Assembly (NCBI GenBank): GCA_964514665.1
Contig: CAZESH010000106.1
Location: 1-12,652, forward strand
DNA length: 12,652 nucleotides
Direction of reading: 5' to 3'
Origin: CAZESH01 sp964514665
Lineage (GTDB): Bacteria > Bacillota > Bacilli > Paenibacillales > KCTC-25726
The notes beneath the pieces were generated by a model that saw only the letters and a program-made list of their open reading frames with translations, was not told the DNA's origin and ran no database searches. Both the position numbers and the translations under genes were made by a program. Below, piece by piece: positions 6,148 through 12,652 of this stretch (positions are counted from its first letter, which is position 1; each line of letters starts with the position of its first letter).

Positions 6148-7305
6148 ATGAAAATGGAAAGCCGTTTGGCGCAGATTGGTTCATTGCAGGATTCGGTGAC
6201 TGGGGCGGTCAGCTATCCGGTTTATCAGGCTACCGCATTTCGTCATCCCAGGCTGGGAGAAAGCACGGGCTTCGATTATGCGAGAACCAAAAGCCCGACA
6301 AGATCGGTGTTGGAGCAGGCAATCGCCGATTTGGAAGGCGGGGATGCCGGGTTTGCCTGCAGCTCGGGGATGGCCGCTTTGCAAACGATCTTCACCTTGT
6401 TTGAACAGGGTGATCATTTGATCGTTTCTTTGGATTTATACGGAGGTACATACCGCATGCTGGAGCAAATTATGCCGAGATTCGGGATTACCGCATCCTA
6501 CGTGGACACGAATGATCTTGAGGGACTTGAACAGTGCCTCAGGGCAAACACAAAGGGCATCCTGATCGAGACGCCTACCAATCCTCTAATGATGGTCACC
6601 GATTTGCGGCAAACGTGCGACTGGGCTAGAGCCAACAAGCTGACGGCAATTGTAGACAACACGCTGCTCACCCCGTTTTTTCAGCGTCCGCTGGAGCTGG
6701 GTGCGGATATTGTCATCCACAGCGCCTCCAAGTATTTAGGCGGACATAACGATGTGCTGGCAGGCTTGATTGTGACCAAAGGCAAAGTGCTGTCAGACCG
6801 CATCGCCTTTCTGCACAATTCCATCGGAGCCGTGCTCGGACCGCATGACAGCTGGCTGCTGATGAGAGGAATGAAGACGTTGGCGCTGCGCATGGAACGT
6901 CATCAGAGCAACGCGACGCATGCGGCCAATTACTTGCGATCGCATTCTTTGATTGCCGATGTACTCTATCCGGGACTGCCGGATCATCCCGGGTTTGCAA
7001 CGCAGCAAAAGCAATCATCCGGCAATACGGGCATTTTTTCCTTTCGCGTCAAGGATGCACGGATGGTTGAGCCGCTGCTGCGCCATATTCGCTTGATCGC
7101 CTTCGCCGAAAGCCTCGGCGGTGTTGAATCCTTGATGACCTATCCGGCAGTGCAGACGCATGCGGATATTCCCGAAGAAATCCGCCGGAAAGTCGGAGTG
7201 GATGATCGTTTGCTGCGTTTTTCCGTTGGAATCGAGCACATTGACGATCTGATTGCCGATCTTGAGCAAGCCTTGGCCGCTGCGGCCGAGGAATTAGCGC
7301 TGTAA
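6148..7305 (+). CDS. metI: Cys/Met metabolism PLP enzyme, MetI-like cystathionine gamma-synthase / O-acetylhomoserine thiolyase
   Basis: A 385-residue fold-type I PLP enzyme of the Cys/Met metabolism family. The PLP lysine is Lys195 in SASKYLGGHNDV. Other family blocks are TRSVLEQAIADLEGG, CSSGMAALQ, the cofactor loop YGGTYR, ETPTNPLM, VDNTLLTPFFQRPLELGAD, and the C-terminal ESLGGVESLMTYP and LRFSVGIEHIDDLI. In B. subtilis MetI this enzyme joins O-acetylhomoserine to cysteine (or sulfide), which matches the acetyl-type MetA immediately upstream. Members of this family (MetB, MetC, MetI) are hard to tell apart by eye; the neighbour argues for a synthase. The ATG is preceded by AGGGGGAT 9 nt away. 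A partial terminator lies between metA and this gene. No metC follows. Confidence 0.88.
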   Translation: MKMESRLAQIGSLQDSVTGAVSYPVYQATAFRHPRLGESTGFDYARTKSPTRSVLEQAIADLEGGDAGFACSSGMAALQTIFTLFEQGDHLIVSLDLYGGTYRMLEQIMPRFGITASYVDTNDLEGLEQCLRANTKGILIETPTNPLMMVTDLRQTCDWARANKLTAIVDNTLLTPFFQRPLELGADIVIHSASKYLGGHNDVLAGLIVTKGKVLSDRIAFLHNSIGAVLGPHDSWLLMRGMKTLALRMERHQSNATHAANYLRSHSLIADVLYPGLPDHPGFATQQKQSSGNTGIFSFRVKDARMVEPLLRHIRLIAFAESLGGVESLMTYPAVQTHADIPEEIRRKVGVDDRLLRFSVGIEHIDDLIADLEQALAAAAEELAL

Positions 7306-7328
7306 ATATATCCCCGCCCTGAAAAATG

Positions 7329-7337
7329 TGCTACAAT
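7329..7337 (+). promoter_or_regulatory. extended -10 promoter upstream of the EAL gene
   Basis: TGCTACAAT (TG at 7329-7330, -10 TACAAT at 7332-7337) fits an extended -10 sigma-A element. No good -35 is present. It lies about 50 nt upstream of the ATG at 7390, in the 84-nt gap after metI. Confidence 0.4.
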
Positions 7338-7389
7338 AGAAATGCATTTGTGACAACTGGAACAATCAGAAAGCTCACAGGGGGTTTTC

Positions 7390-8766
7390 ATGCTCACATT
7401 GTTGAACGGAAGCAAATGGAAGAACCGTTGGAGTATGTTCGGTTCGCTGCTTAGAAGGAGCAGCTCGCTAAAATATTTCCCGCCGGAATTCATTTTGCGG
7501 GACCCTATCTCCTCTTCCATTGACGTGCATAGTAAAAATGGCTATGATTGTGCTTTAATCCTGCTAAATTTGGAAGGATTTCATCATATTCTCAATTCGT
7601 TTCCCGTACAACAAATCGAATTTATCGAGCGGATGGTAAAGCAGAAAATCAAGGAAATTCTGCCGATTTTTTTTGAAGAAGAGGAAATCATCGGCGTCCG
7701 TATAGCGCATGGCGAGGACTATTGCTTATTTGTGCGCTCCAAAAAAGGCGAAGAGGCTCTTGAGCTTCATTATCAAGCGCAGAAAATTCGCGATGAACTG
7801 GAGCGCAGGGTTCGAGCAAAGATTGACCCGCATACAATTGGACCGCTTCATTTTCGAATCGGTTTCTTCATTATTGACCAGCTTTTTCGTTCCAGCGGCG
7901 ATGCGGTTTCCCTTGCTTATCATTACGCACACGCAATTGCCACCAAAAAACTGCCTTCAAACTTCTATTATACGAGGAAACAGCTGTCGGACATTATTCG
8001 CGAGGGCAATATCAAGGTGTTGGTTCAACCGATTTGCAATCTCAAGAGCGGCGAGGTTTACGGTTGGGAAGTGCTGACGCGCGGGCCGGAGAATACCCCG
8101 TTTTTCGAGCCGTTGAACCTTTTCGATTTTGCTTTTCAATCCGATCAACTGCTGCATACGGAATTTCTTGTATTCCAAAAGGCGATTCAGGAAATATCCT
8201 CAAGAAAAATCGAGGAGCAGGTTTTCATCAACGTCACGGCAGTGACCATCGGTCAACCGCTATTCTTGGAGCAGGTGATGGATTATCTGAGTCTGTTTCC
8301 GAGCATCGACACCCACCAGATCATTCTCGAGATAACAGAAGGGCATGCGATTCGCGATTACCGGCACGTGGCCGAAATGATGGAGAATTACAGGTCGCTC
8401 GGCTTCCGCTTTGCCGTGGATGACGCCGGAGCCGGATATTCCAGCCTGCAGACGATCTCGGAACTCATTCCCGACATGATTAAAATCGACAAGTCGCTGA
8501 TCCAAAACATCGACCGCATCGCCTTGAAGCAGTCGCTGCTGAAAGCCTTTGTCGGCATCGCCCAAGAAATTAACTGCCAGATTATCGCAGAGGGCATCGA
8601 GCGCCATGAGGAGGCATTATTATTGTCGCAGCATGAAGTCCACATGGGGCAGGGCTACTATTTTTCCCGCCCGGAGCCAATGCTGATCATGCATGAGAAG
8701 CTGCGTTTGAATGAATTGAAAAATAAAATTTTGTTGCCGAACGTAACGGGCGAGGTGCTCGCATAA
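7390..8766 (+). CDS. EAL-domain c-di-GMP phosphodiesterase with degenerate GGDEF domain
   Basis: The 458-residue protein has no membrane segment or signal peptide. Residues about 50-190 look like a GGDEF fold whose active loop is degenerate: HGEDY at 107-111 replaces GGDEF. Residues about 200-445 form an EAL domain that hydrolyses the second messenger c-di-GMP. The key residues are present: Glu227 in EVLTR, Asn281, Glu314 in EITEG, Asp344-Asp345, Lys365 and Asp367 in IKIDKSL, Glu401 in AEGIE and Gln421 in QGYYF. The loop that is usually DDFGTGYSS reads DDAGAGYSS. I therefore predict an active phosphodiesterase, possibly regulated by nucleotide binding to the degenerate GGDEF part. The ATG follows GGGGG (7380-7384) by 5 nt. 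mqnC follows after 52 nt on the same strand and may be cotranscribed. Confidence 0.92.
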   Translation: MLTLLNGSKWKNRWSMFGSLLRRSSSLKYFPPEFILRDPISSSIDVHSKNGYDCALILLNLEGFHHILNSFPVQQIEFIERMVKQKIKEILPIFFEEEEIIGVRIAHGEDYCLFVRSKKGEEALELHYQAQKIRDELERRVRAKIDPHTIGPLHFRIGFFIIDQLFRSSGDAVSLAYHYAHAIATKKLPSNFYYTRKQLSDIIREGNIKVLVQPICNLKSGEVYGWEVLTRGPENTPFFEPLNLFDFAFQSDQLLHTEFLVFQKAIQEISSRKIEEQVFINVTAVTIGQPLFLEQVMDYLSLFPSIDTHQIILEITEGHAIRDYRHVAEMMENYRSLGFRFAVDDAGAGYSSLQTISELIPDMIKIDKSLIQNIDRIALKQSLLKAFVGIAQEINCQIIAEGIERHEEALLLSQHEVHMGQGYYFSRPEPMLIMHEKLRLNELKNKILLPNVTGEVLA

Positions 8767-8818
8767 GCAAGCAATTCGCACTTTACAAATCGATTCCCAT
8801 GAAATGGAGGGATGATCA

Positions 8819-9949
8819 ATGGGCTCAATTGATCATATTTTGGATAAAGCGCTGGCGGGAGTACGTCTCAGTTTGGAGGACGGAGTCGCCTTGTACGAAT
8901 CCGACCAAATCGAGAAAATGGGGCATGCTGCCAATCAAATCATGCTCAGGCATCATCCTCAGCCCATCACCACCTTTGTAATCGGAAGAAATGTAAACTA
9001 TACGAACGTTTGCGATACTTACTGTAAATTTTGCGCTTTTTACCGTTCGCCGAATTCCTCCGAAGGGTATGTTCTGCCGGACGAGACGATTTTTCAAAAG
9101 ATTCGCGAGACGGTCGATGTCGACGGCACGGAGATCCTCATGCAGGGGGGCACCAATCCGAATCTTCCGTTCGAATATTATACGAATTTGCTGAAGGAAA
9201 TCAAGGCGCGCTTTAACATCCACATGCATTCCTTCTCGCCTGCGGAAGTGATGAAGATGAAGGAAGTATCCGGACTATCCCTGGAGGAAGTCGTTCGCGG
9301 ATTGCGCGATGCGGGACTTGACTCGATACCCGGTGGAGGAGCGGAAATACTGGATGACCGTGTTCGCAATAAAGTCAGCCGCTTGAAGGGATCGTGGCGC
9401 ACCTGGATGGACGTGATGCAGACGGCGCAGCGACTCGGCATGTCGACAACGGCGACGATGGTCATCGGTCTCGGTGAAACGCTGGAGGAGAGAGTCAAGC
9501 ATTTGCTCCGGGTGCGCGACGCGCAGGACGAATGCATCGCAAATCGCTGGCCATCTCCCGGTTTTCTCGCTTTTATTTCCTGGACGTTCCAGCCTGACAA
9601 TACGAATCTGAAGGAAAAAAGGCTCGGTTCCGAGGATTATCTGAAAACAGTGGCGATCAGCAGGCTGATGCTTGACAACGTCAAAAATTTTCAATCCTCA
9701 TGGGTCACGATGGGCCCCGAGGTGGGAAAACTATCGCTGCAGTATGGCTGCAACGATTTCGGAAGCACGATGATGGAGGAAAATGTCGTATCCGCAGCAG
9801 GTACGACTCACAAGGTGAATATCGATCTGATTATCAAGCTAATCCGCGAAGCCGGCAAAATTCCCGCTCAGCGCGATACGTATTATAAGATTTTGCGGGT
9901 ATTCGATGAAAACCACAAGGTGGAGAAGGACTTCATCCTGCAAAACTGA
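8819..9949 (+). CDS. mqnC: cyclic dehypoxanthinyl futalosine synthase, radical SAM (MqnC)
   Basis: A 376-residue radical SAM enzyme. The cluster-binding CxxxCxxC is Cys65, Cys69 and Cys72 (CDTYCKFC), preceded by RNVNYTNV, the usual MqnC/CofH-type lead-in. MqnC-type blocks follow: MQGGTNPNLPFEYY, HSFSPAEV, GLDSIPGGGAEI, TATMVIGLGE and SWVTMGPEVGKLSLQYGCND. It cyclises dehypoxanthinyl futalosine in the futalosine route to menaquinone, using a 4Fe-4S cluster and SAM in the cytoplasm. A related enzyme, MqnE, shares the fold, but the blocks around PGGGAEI and the C-terminal QRDTYY fit MqnC best. The ATG follows GGAGG (8806-8810) by 8 nt. No other menaquinone gene is in the window. A strong terminator follows immediately. 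Confidence 0.93.
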   Translation: MGSIDHILDKALAGVRLSLEDGVALYESDQIEKMGHAANQIMLRHHPQPITTFVIGRNVNYTNVCDTYCKFCAFYRSPNSSEGYVLPDETIFQKIRETVDVDGTEILMQGGTNPNLPFEYYTNLLKEIKARFNIHMHSFSPAEVMKMKEVSGLSLEEVVRGLRDAGLDSIPGGGAEILDDRVRNKVSRLKGSWRTWMDVMQTAQRLGMSTTATMVIGLGETLEERVKHLLRVRDAQDECIANRWPSPGFLAFISWTFQPDNTNLKEKRLGSEDYLKTVAISRLMLDNVKNFQSSWVTMGPEVGKLSLQYGCNDFGSTMMEENVVSAAGTTHKVNIDLIIKLIREAGKIPAQRDTYYKILRVFDENHKVEKDFILQN

Positions 9950-9965
9950 ATGATGGTAAAGACAG

Positions 9966-9990
9966 CCGCCCTGTTGCAAGGGCGGTTTTT
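9966..9990 (+). terminator. intrinsic terminator of mqnC
   Basis: CCGCCCT (9966-9972) pairs with AGGGCGG (9979-9985) around a 6-nt loop, followed by TTTTT (9986-9990), 16 nt after the mqnC stop. Confidence 0.93.
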
Positions 9991-10206
9991 CGATTGAGGG
10001 ATTTTTGTTCCCTAGATCGACTGCTTTCCGGCAAAGATGCGGGAATGTCCAGTCCGAACCTGACAGACCAAGAACCATCGCAGCATTTGCATAATGGGAA
10101 GTTCTCCTACTTTTATGGTTCCAGGTCTCTCAGGTCTTCCCTCAAGCAACGGAAAGCAAACTCATCCCAATCAGAAATCCCCTCGGGACTGTTTTGCATT
10201 GCTCTG

Positions 10207-10414
10207 CCTGAACCGGCCTACCAAGCTAGCGGCAATTTCGATTTTCGGTATTGCAGTGCCTGAACCGGCTCACCAAACTAGCCGCAATTCCGGTTTTCGG
10301 CATTGCACCGCCTGGACCTGCCCCTCAGCCCAACTGCAATTCCGATTTTCAAAATTGCGTTACCTGAACCCGTTTACCCGACTAGCCGTAATTCCGATTT
10401 TCGGTATTAGAATT
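10207..10414. repeat. four tandem 52-bp repeats, each with a 23-nt hairpin
   Basis: The CCTGAACC-type unit start recurs at 10207, 10259, 10311 and 10363, an exact 52-bp period, although the copies have diverged. Each unit ends in a 23-nt stem-loop at 10232-10254, 10284-10306, 10336-10358 and 10388-10410: outer GCAAT/ATTGC, a mismatch, inner CCG/CGG, and a TTTT-containing loop. In copy 4 an outer C-G pair becomes T-A, keeping the pairing; copy 3 has lost the inner pairs. Because 52 is not a multiple of 3, the open frames across the array are not a repeated protein. The stretch before it (9991-10206) shows no gene. The array separates the mqnC terminator from ytxC. Confidence 0.85.
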
Positions 10415-10499
10415 CTTCCGATAATTTTATGGAAATATTATATGAAAATAACATATTTTGTCGCCTCTTGACCGGCGAAGGAATTCCATATTGTACTTT

Positions 10500-10528
10500 G
10501 TATATCTCCTTTTTTGCAGCCATATACT
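10500..10528 (+). promoter_or_regulatory. possible sigma-E-like sporulation promoter for ytxC
   Basis: GTATATCT (10500-10507) and CATATACT (10521-10528), 13 nt apart, partly resemble the mother-cell sigma-E elements (ATATT-type -35 and CATACAAT-type -10). A start near 10535 would leave only a few bases before the AAAGGAG site. This is suggestive only. Confidence 0.25.
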
Positions 10529-10554
10529 TAAAAAGACGAAAGGAGTGGAGTCAA

Positions 10555-11466
10555 ATGGAATTGTTCTCGGTCTTATTTTTGTCTTCGCGTGTTTCATCCG
10601 ACAAGCTGTTAGAGCTTTTAAAAAACGGTGTCCAACGTTTACATATTTCCAAGGTTCGTATTAACTGGGCGCATCTCAACTTAGAGCATTATGAAAAAAT
10701 CGTTTGTGTTCCGGAAGGCACCCGTGCGCAAATCATCGGCCACAAGCATTTGCTTTGCACGGCTGCATCGACCGCAGCGGCCGAATATATTCTGGATGAT
10801 TTGGAAGAAGGCATGCTCAAAGCGATCATTCAAAAGGAATACGGCTATGAGGAACAGGAGGAAGTTGCCAAAATTATATACTATTGCAAGGAAGTCATGG
10901 GGATCGACGGAATCGAAGCGGTGCATTCCAGAGAAAAAAGGATCAGTCTGATATCCACAGAGCTTTGTGATTACTTGGCCAAATACGGCGAGGTGAATCT
11001 GGAAGGATTTCTGAATTTCCGAATGAAGTCCTATACGGATGAGCTTCGGGAGATTGTCGATTACGCCATCGATGAATATTTAATGGAAAAGCAGTACCAG
11101 GATTTTATTGCTCTGCTCAAATATTTCGTATATATCCAAGAAGCGAAAATTCCGGTTGCCCATTTGATGCATAAAGGCGAGAACGACTTTGTGCTGCTTA
11201 ATGAGGAGATGAAGCCGATCGATACGAAGCATATCGGCGGGCTGGTGGTGGAATTGATGGATAAAGACGTCAATTATGAAGACATGATCGTCAGCACCCT
11301 GATTTCCGTTTCTCCGCAAAAGGTGTACATTCATACGCGCGAGCCCGACAAGCAGGTGATTAAAACGATACAGCAAATTTTCGAAAATCGCACCAATCTG
11401 TGCACGTATTGCTCAATGTGCAAGCCGATTTTGGGAAAAAAGCGAAAAAACAGATTGTATCCTTGA
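10555..11466 (+). CDS. ytxC: YtxC-like sporulation protein
   Basis: From the chosen start the protein is 303 residues, MELFSVLFLSS onward, mixed alpha/beta with several charged helices and no membrane segment. I assign it to the YtxC family, annotated as putative sporulation protein, on general resemblance (the EYILDDLEEGMLKAII region, EGFLNFRMKSYTDELREIVD and the DFIALLKYFVYIQE helix) and on its position directly ahead of thrS, as in B. subtilis. The C-terminus carries a CxxCxxC cluster (Cys283, Cys286, Cys289) and a basic tail GKKRKNRLYP, which could bind a metal. The start at 10555 has AAAGGAG at 10539-10545; the longer frame from 10429 has no such site. The molecular function is unknown. 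The stop codon overlaps the thrS promoter. Confidence 0.85.
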   Translation: MELFSVLFLSSRVSSDKLLELLKNGVQRLHISKVRINWAHLNLEHYEKIVCVPEGTRAQIIGHKHLLCTAASTAAAEYILDDLEEGMLKAIIQKEYGYEEQEEVAKIIYYCKEVMGIDGIEAVHSREKRISLISTELCDYLAKYGEVNLEGFLNFRMKSYTDELREIVDYAIDEYLMEKQYQDFIALLKYFVYIQEAKIPVAHLMHKGENDFVLLNEEMKPIDTKHIGGLVVELMDKDVNYEDMIVSTLISVSPQKVYIHTREPDKQVIKTIQQIFENRTNLCTYCSMCKPILGKKRKNRLYP

Positions 11467-11491
11467 CCGTTACCGGTTTTCGCTATATAAT
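11463..11491 (+). promoter_or_regulatory. strong sigma-A promoter of the thrS leader
   Basis: TTGACC (11463-11468, 5/6) and TATAAT (11486-11491, 6/6) are 17 nt apart, the optimum. The -35 contains the TGA stop of ytxC (11464-11466). Transcription should start near 11498 and run into the T-box leader. Confidence 0.85.
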
Positions 11492-11529
11492 AAATTTTCA
11501 TAAAACCAAAAATGCTGTACAAATGAAAA

Positions 11530-11753
11530 ACGCGATGATCAAAGACATGAATCGTGCCGAAATTGCGCAGAGAGAGGGAACAACGGCTGAAATTCCCTTC
11601 TATGACGGCAGCGTATTTACCGCTTTGTAGCTGCGGTGTGGAACTCCTCTTGAAGGAAAGTATACATTGCCGGATCCGATTCCCGTTACGAATCGTCTCG
11701 AGGGACCGTTTAGTTTGCCGACAGCGGTCTGAATGAGGGTGGAACCACGGGTT
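11530..11753 (+). promoter_or_regulatory. threonine T-box leader of thrS
   Basis: The T-box signature GAGGGTGGAACCACGG is at 11735-11750, followed by a terminator. Upstream, AGAGAGAGG (from 11569) can pair with CCTCTT (11646-11651) to form the base of stem I. Next to that arm, GGAACTCC presents ACT (11643-11645), a threonine codon, as the likely specifier. Uncharged tRNA-Thr would bind here and favour the antiterminator, raising thrS expression when threonine is short. The 5' boundary is approximate. Confidence 0.92.
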
Positions 11754-11794
11754 AAGCGCGCTCGTCCCTGCCAAGGGATGAACGCGCTTATTTT
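11754..11794 (+). terminator. T-box regulated terminator
   Basis: AAGCGCG (11754-11760) pairs with CGCGCTT (11783-11789). After one mismatch the stem continues TCGTCCCT with AGGGATGA around GCCA, followed by a TATTTT tail. It follows the T-box sequence directly, as expected for the regulated terminator. Confidence 0.92.
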
Positions 11795-11815
11795 AAGTTT
11801 TCAGGGCTTTTTTAT

Positions 11816-12004
11816 GGGCCCCGCAAAAGTAATCGGAGTTCGCTTCGGAGCATCAGGTTCACTTTTGTGGGTAAATGAGGGCCCCGCAAAAGTAATCGGA
11901 GTTCGCTTCGGAGCATCAGGTTCACTTTTGTGGGTAAATGAGGGCCCCGCAAAAGTAATCGGAGTTCGCTTCGGAGCATCAAGTTCACTTTTGTGGGTAA
12001 AAGT
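11816..12004. repeat. three tandem 63-bp hairpin-forming repeats in the thrS leader
   Basis: Units begin with GGGCCCCGC at 11816, 11879 and 11942, an exact 63-bp period. Copies 1 and 2 are identical; copy 3 differs at one base in the core (G to A) and in its last few bases. Within each unit CCCGCAAAAGT (11820-11830 in copy 1) pairs with ACTTTTGTGGG (11861-11871), an 11-bp stem with one G-T wobble and a 30-nt loop. No T run follows the stems, so they are not typical terminators. The array lies after the T-box terminator and ends 7 nt before the thrS ribosome binding site, so it is in the thrS mRNA leader. Confidence 0.92.
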
Positions 12005-12026
12005 TACATTCAGGAGGTTGGAGAGA

Positions 12027-12652
12027 ATGCCGCTTAAAGTCACTTTTCCGGATGGCGCAGTCAAGGAGTATGCCGCCGGAACCACTGTGGAACAAATCGC
12101 CGAATCGATCAGTCCGGGACTTAAGAAAAATGCGGTAGCGGGCAAGGTGGACGGCAAAACCGTGGATTTGAGCTTCCCGCTTGAAGCGGACGCGGTTGTG
12201 GAAATCTTGACCCTGGAGCAGCCGGAAGGTGTCGAAGTGCTGCGTCACAGCACGGCGCATCTTATGGCGCAGGCAATCAAAAGGATATTCGGCAGCAAAC
12301 AGGTCAAGTTGGGGATTGGTCCCGTTATTGAGGACGGATTCTACTATGACATCGACCTTGAACGCTCCATTACACCGGAAGATTTGGAAACGATCGAAAA
12401 GGAAATGGCCAAAATCGCCCAGGAAAATTTGCCGATCAGCCGCCGCGAGGTAAGCCGGGAAGAAGCGCTTGGGATATATCGCGAGCTTGAGGATAACCTG
12501 AAGCTTGAGCTTATCCGCGACCTTCCCGACGATGCGGTGATTTCCATTTATGATCAGGGCGAATTTTTTGACCTATGCCGCGGTCCGCATTTGCCTTCCA
12601 CAGGCAAAATCAAAACCTTCAAGCTGCTGAACGTAGCGGGTGCCTACTGGCG
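12027..12652 (+). CDS. thrS: threonine-tRNA ligase, N-terminal part (partial, runs off window)
   Basis: The frame is open to the window edge, giving 208 residues. Residues 1-62 are the TGS domain (MPLKVTFPDGAVKEY). The tRNA-SAD editing domain follows, with its zinc/editing residues His74 and His78 (HSTAH), and Cys184 and His188 (CRGPH). The segment KLGIGPVIEDGFYYDID is typical of bacterial ThrS. The catalytic class II and anticodon-binding domains lie beyond the window. The enzyme attaches threonine to tRNA-Thr and removes mischarged serine. The ATG follows AGGAGG (12012-12017) by 9 nt. Expression is controlled by the T-box upstream, with three tandem hairpin repeats placed between that switch and the start codon. 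Confidence 0.97.
   Translation, partial: MPLKVTFPDGAVKEYAAGTTVEQIAESISPGLKKNAVAGKVDGKTVDLSFPLEADAVVEILTLEQPEGVEVLRHSTAHLMAQAIKRIFGSKQVKLGIGPVIEDGFYYDIDLERSITPEDLETIEKEMAKIAQENLPISRREVSREEALGIYRELEDNLKLELIRDLPDDAVISIYDQGEFFDLCRGPHLPSTGKIKTFKLLNVAGAYW

Noticed and set aside
10094..10471. 125-codon plus-strand frame across the 52-bp array
   Set aside because: The repeat is read in a different frame in each successive copy, there is no convincing ribosome binding site, and the frame overlaps the region ahead of ytxC.
10429..10554. N-terminal extension of ytxC by 42 codons
   Set aside because: No ribosome binding site at 10429, while the ATG at 10555 has AAAGGAG at good spacing and starts a typical MELFSVLF sequence.
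10207..12004. CRISPR array
   Set aside because: The 52-bp and 63-bp arrays repeat over the whole period with no unique spacers, and no cas genes are present.
11801..12157. Minus-strand frame with a threefold 21-residue repeat (SFTHKSEPDAPKRTPITFAGP)
   Set aside because: The peptide repeat is just the 63-bp DNA array read in frame (63 is divisible by 3). The frame is antisense to the start of thrS and the T-box terminator end.

Overview
The window comes from a spore-forming Bacillota chromosome, most likely Paenibacillus or a close relative. The reasons are a YtxC sporulation gene directly ahead of thrS (the Bacillus order), an S-box and a T-box leader, strong AGGAGG-type ribosome binding sites, a DUF3055-type protein, CvfC, and futalosine-type menaquinone synthesis (MqnC). 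All family calls are from reading the translations; no database search was run.

Layout. (1) 1-634: the 3' end of a stand-alone 5'-3' exonuclease-like gene, then a YuiD-type divergent PAP2 membrane protein. (2) 635-943: a convergent intergenic region filled by a 271-bp nested imperfect palindrome (655-925) with a terminator-like hairpin at each end. (3) 944-1607, minus strand: a small charged conserved-looking protein and a DUF3055-type protein. (4) 1721-3406: a plus-strand membrane protein overlapping tail-to-tail with minus-strand cvfC. (5) 3537-4535: corA (minus) with its terminator. (6) 4536-5143: a gene-free upstream region ending in a SAM-I (S-box) riboswitch and its terminator. (7) 5144-7305: metA and a metI-like gene, a methionine pair. 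MetA has Glu111, which predicts acetyl-CoA use and so O-acetylhomoserine, the substrate MetI would take. (8) 7390-9949: an EAL c-di-GMP phosphodiesterase with a degenerate GGDEF domain, then mqnC with its own terminator. (9) 9950-10554: a gene-poor region with four diverged 52-bp tandem repeats, each carrying a 23-nt hairpin. (10) 10555-12652: ytxC, then a strong sigma-A promoter overlapping its stop codon, a threonine T-box leader, three 63-bp hairpin-forming tandem repeats, and the first 208 codons of thrS.

Most genes are ordinary housekeeping. The unexplained material is non-coding: the 271-bp palindrome, the 52-bp repeat array, and the 63-bp array placed inside the thrS leader between the T-box terminator and the start codon.
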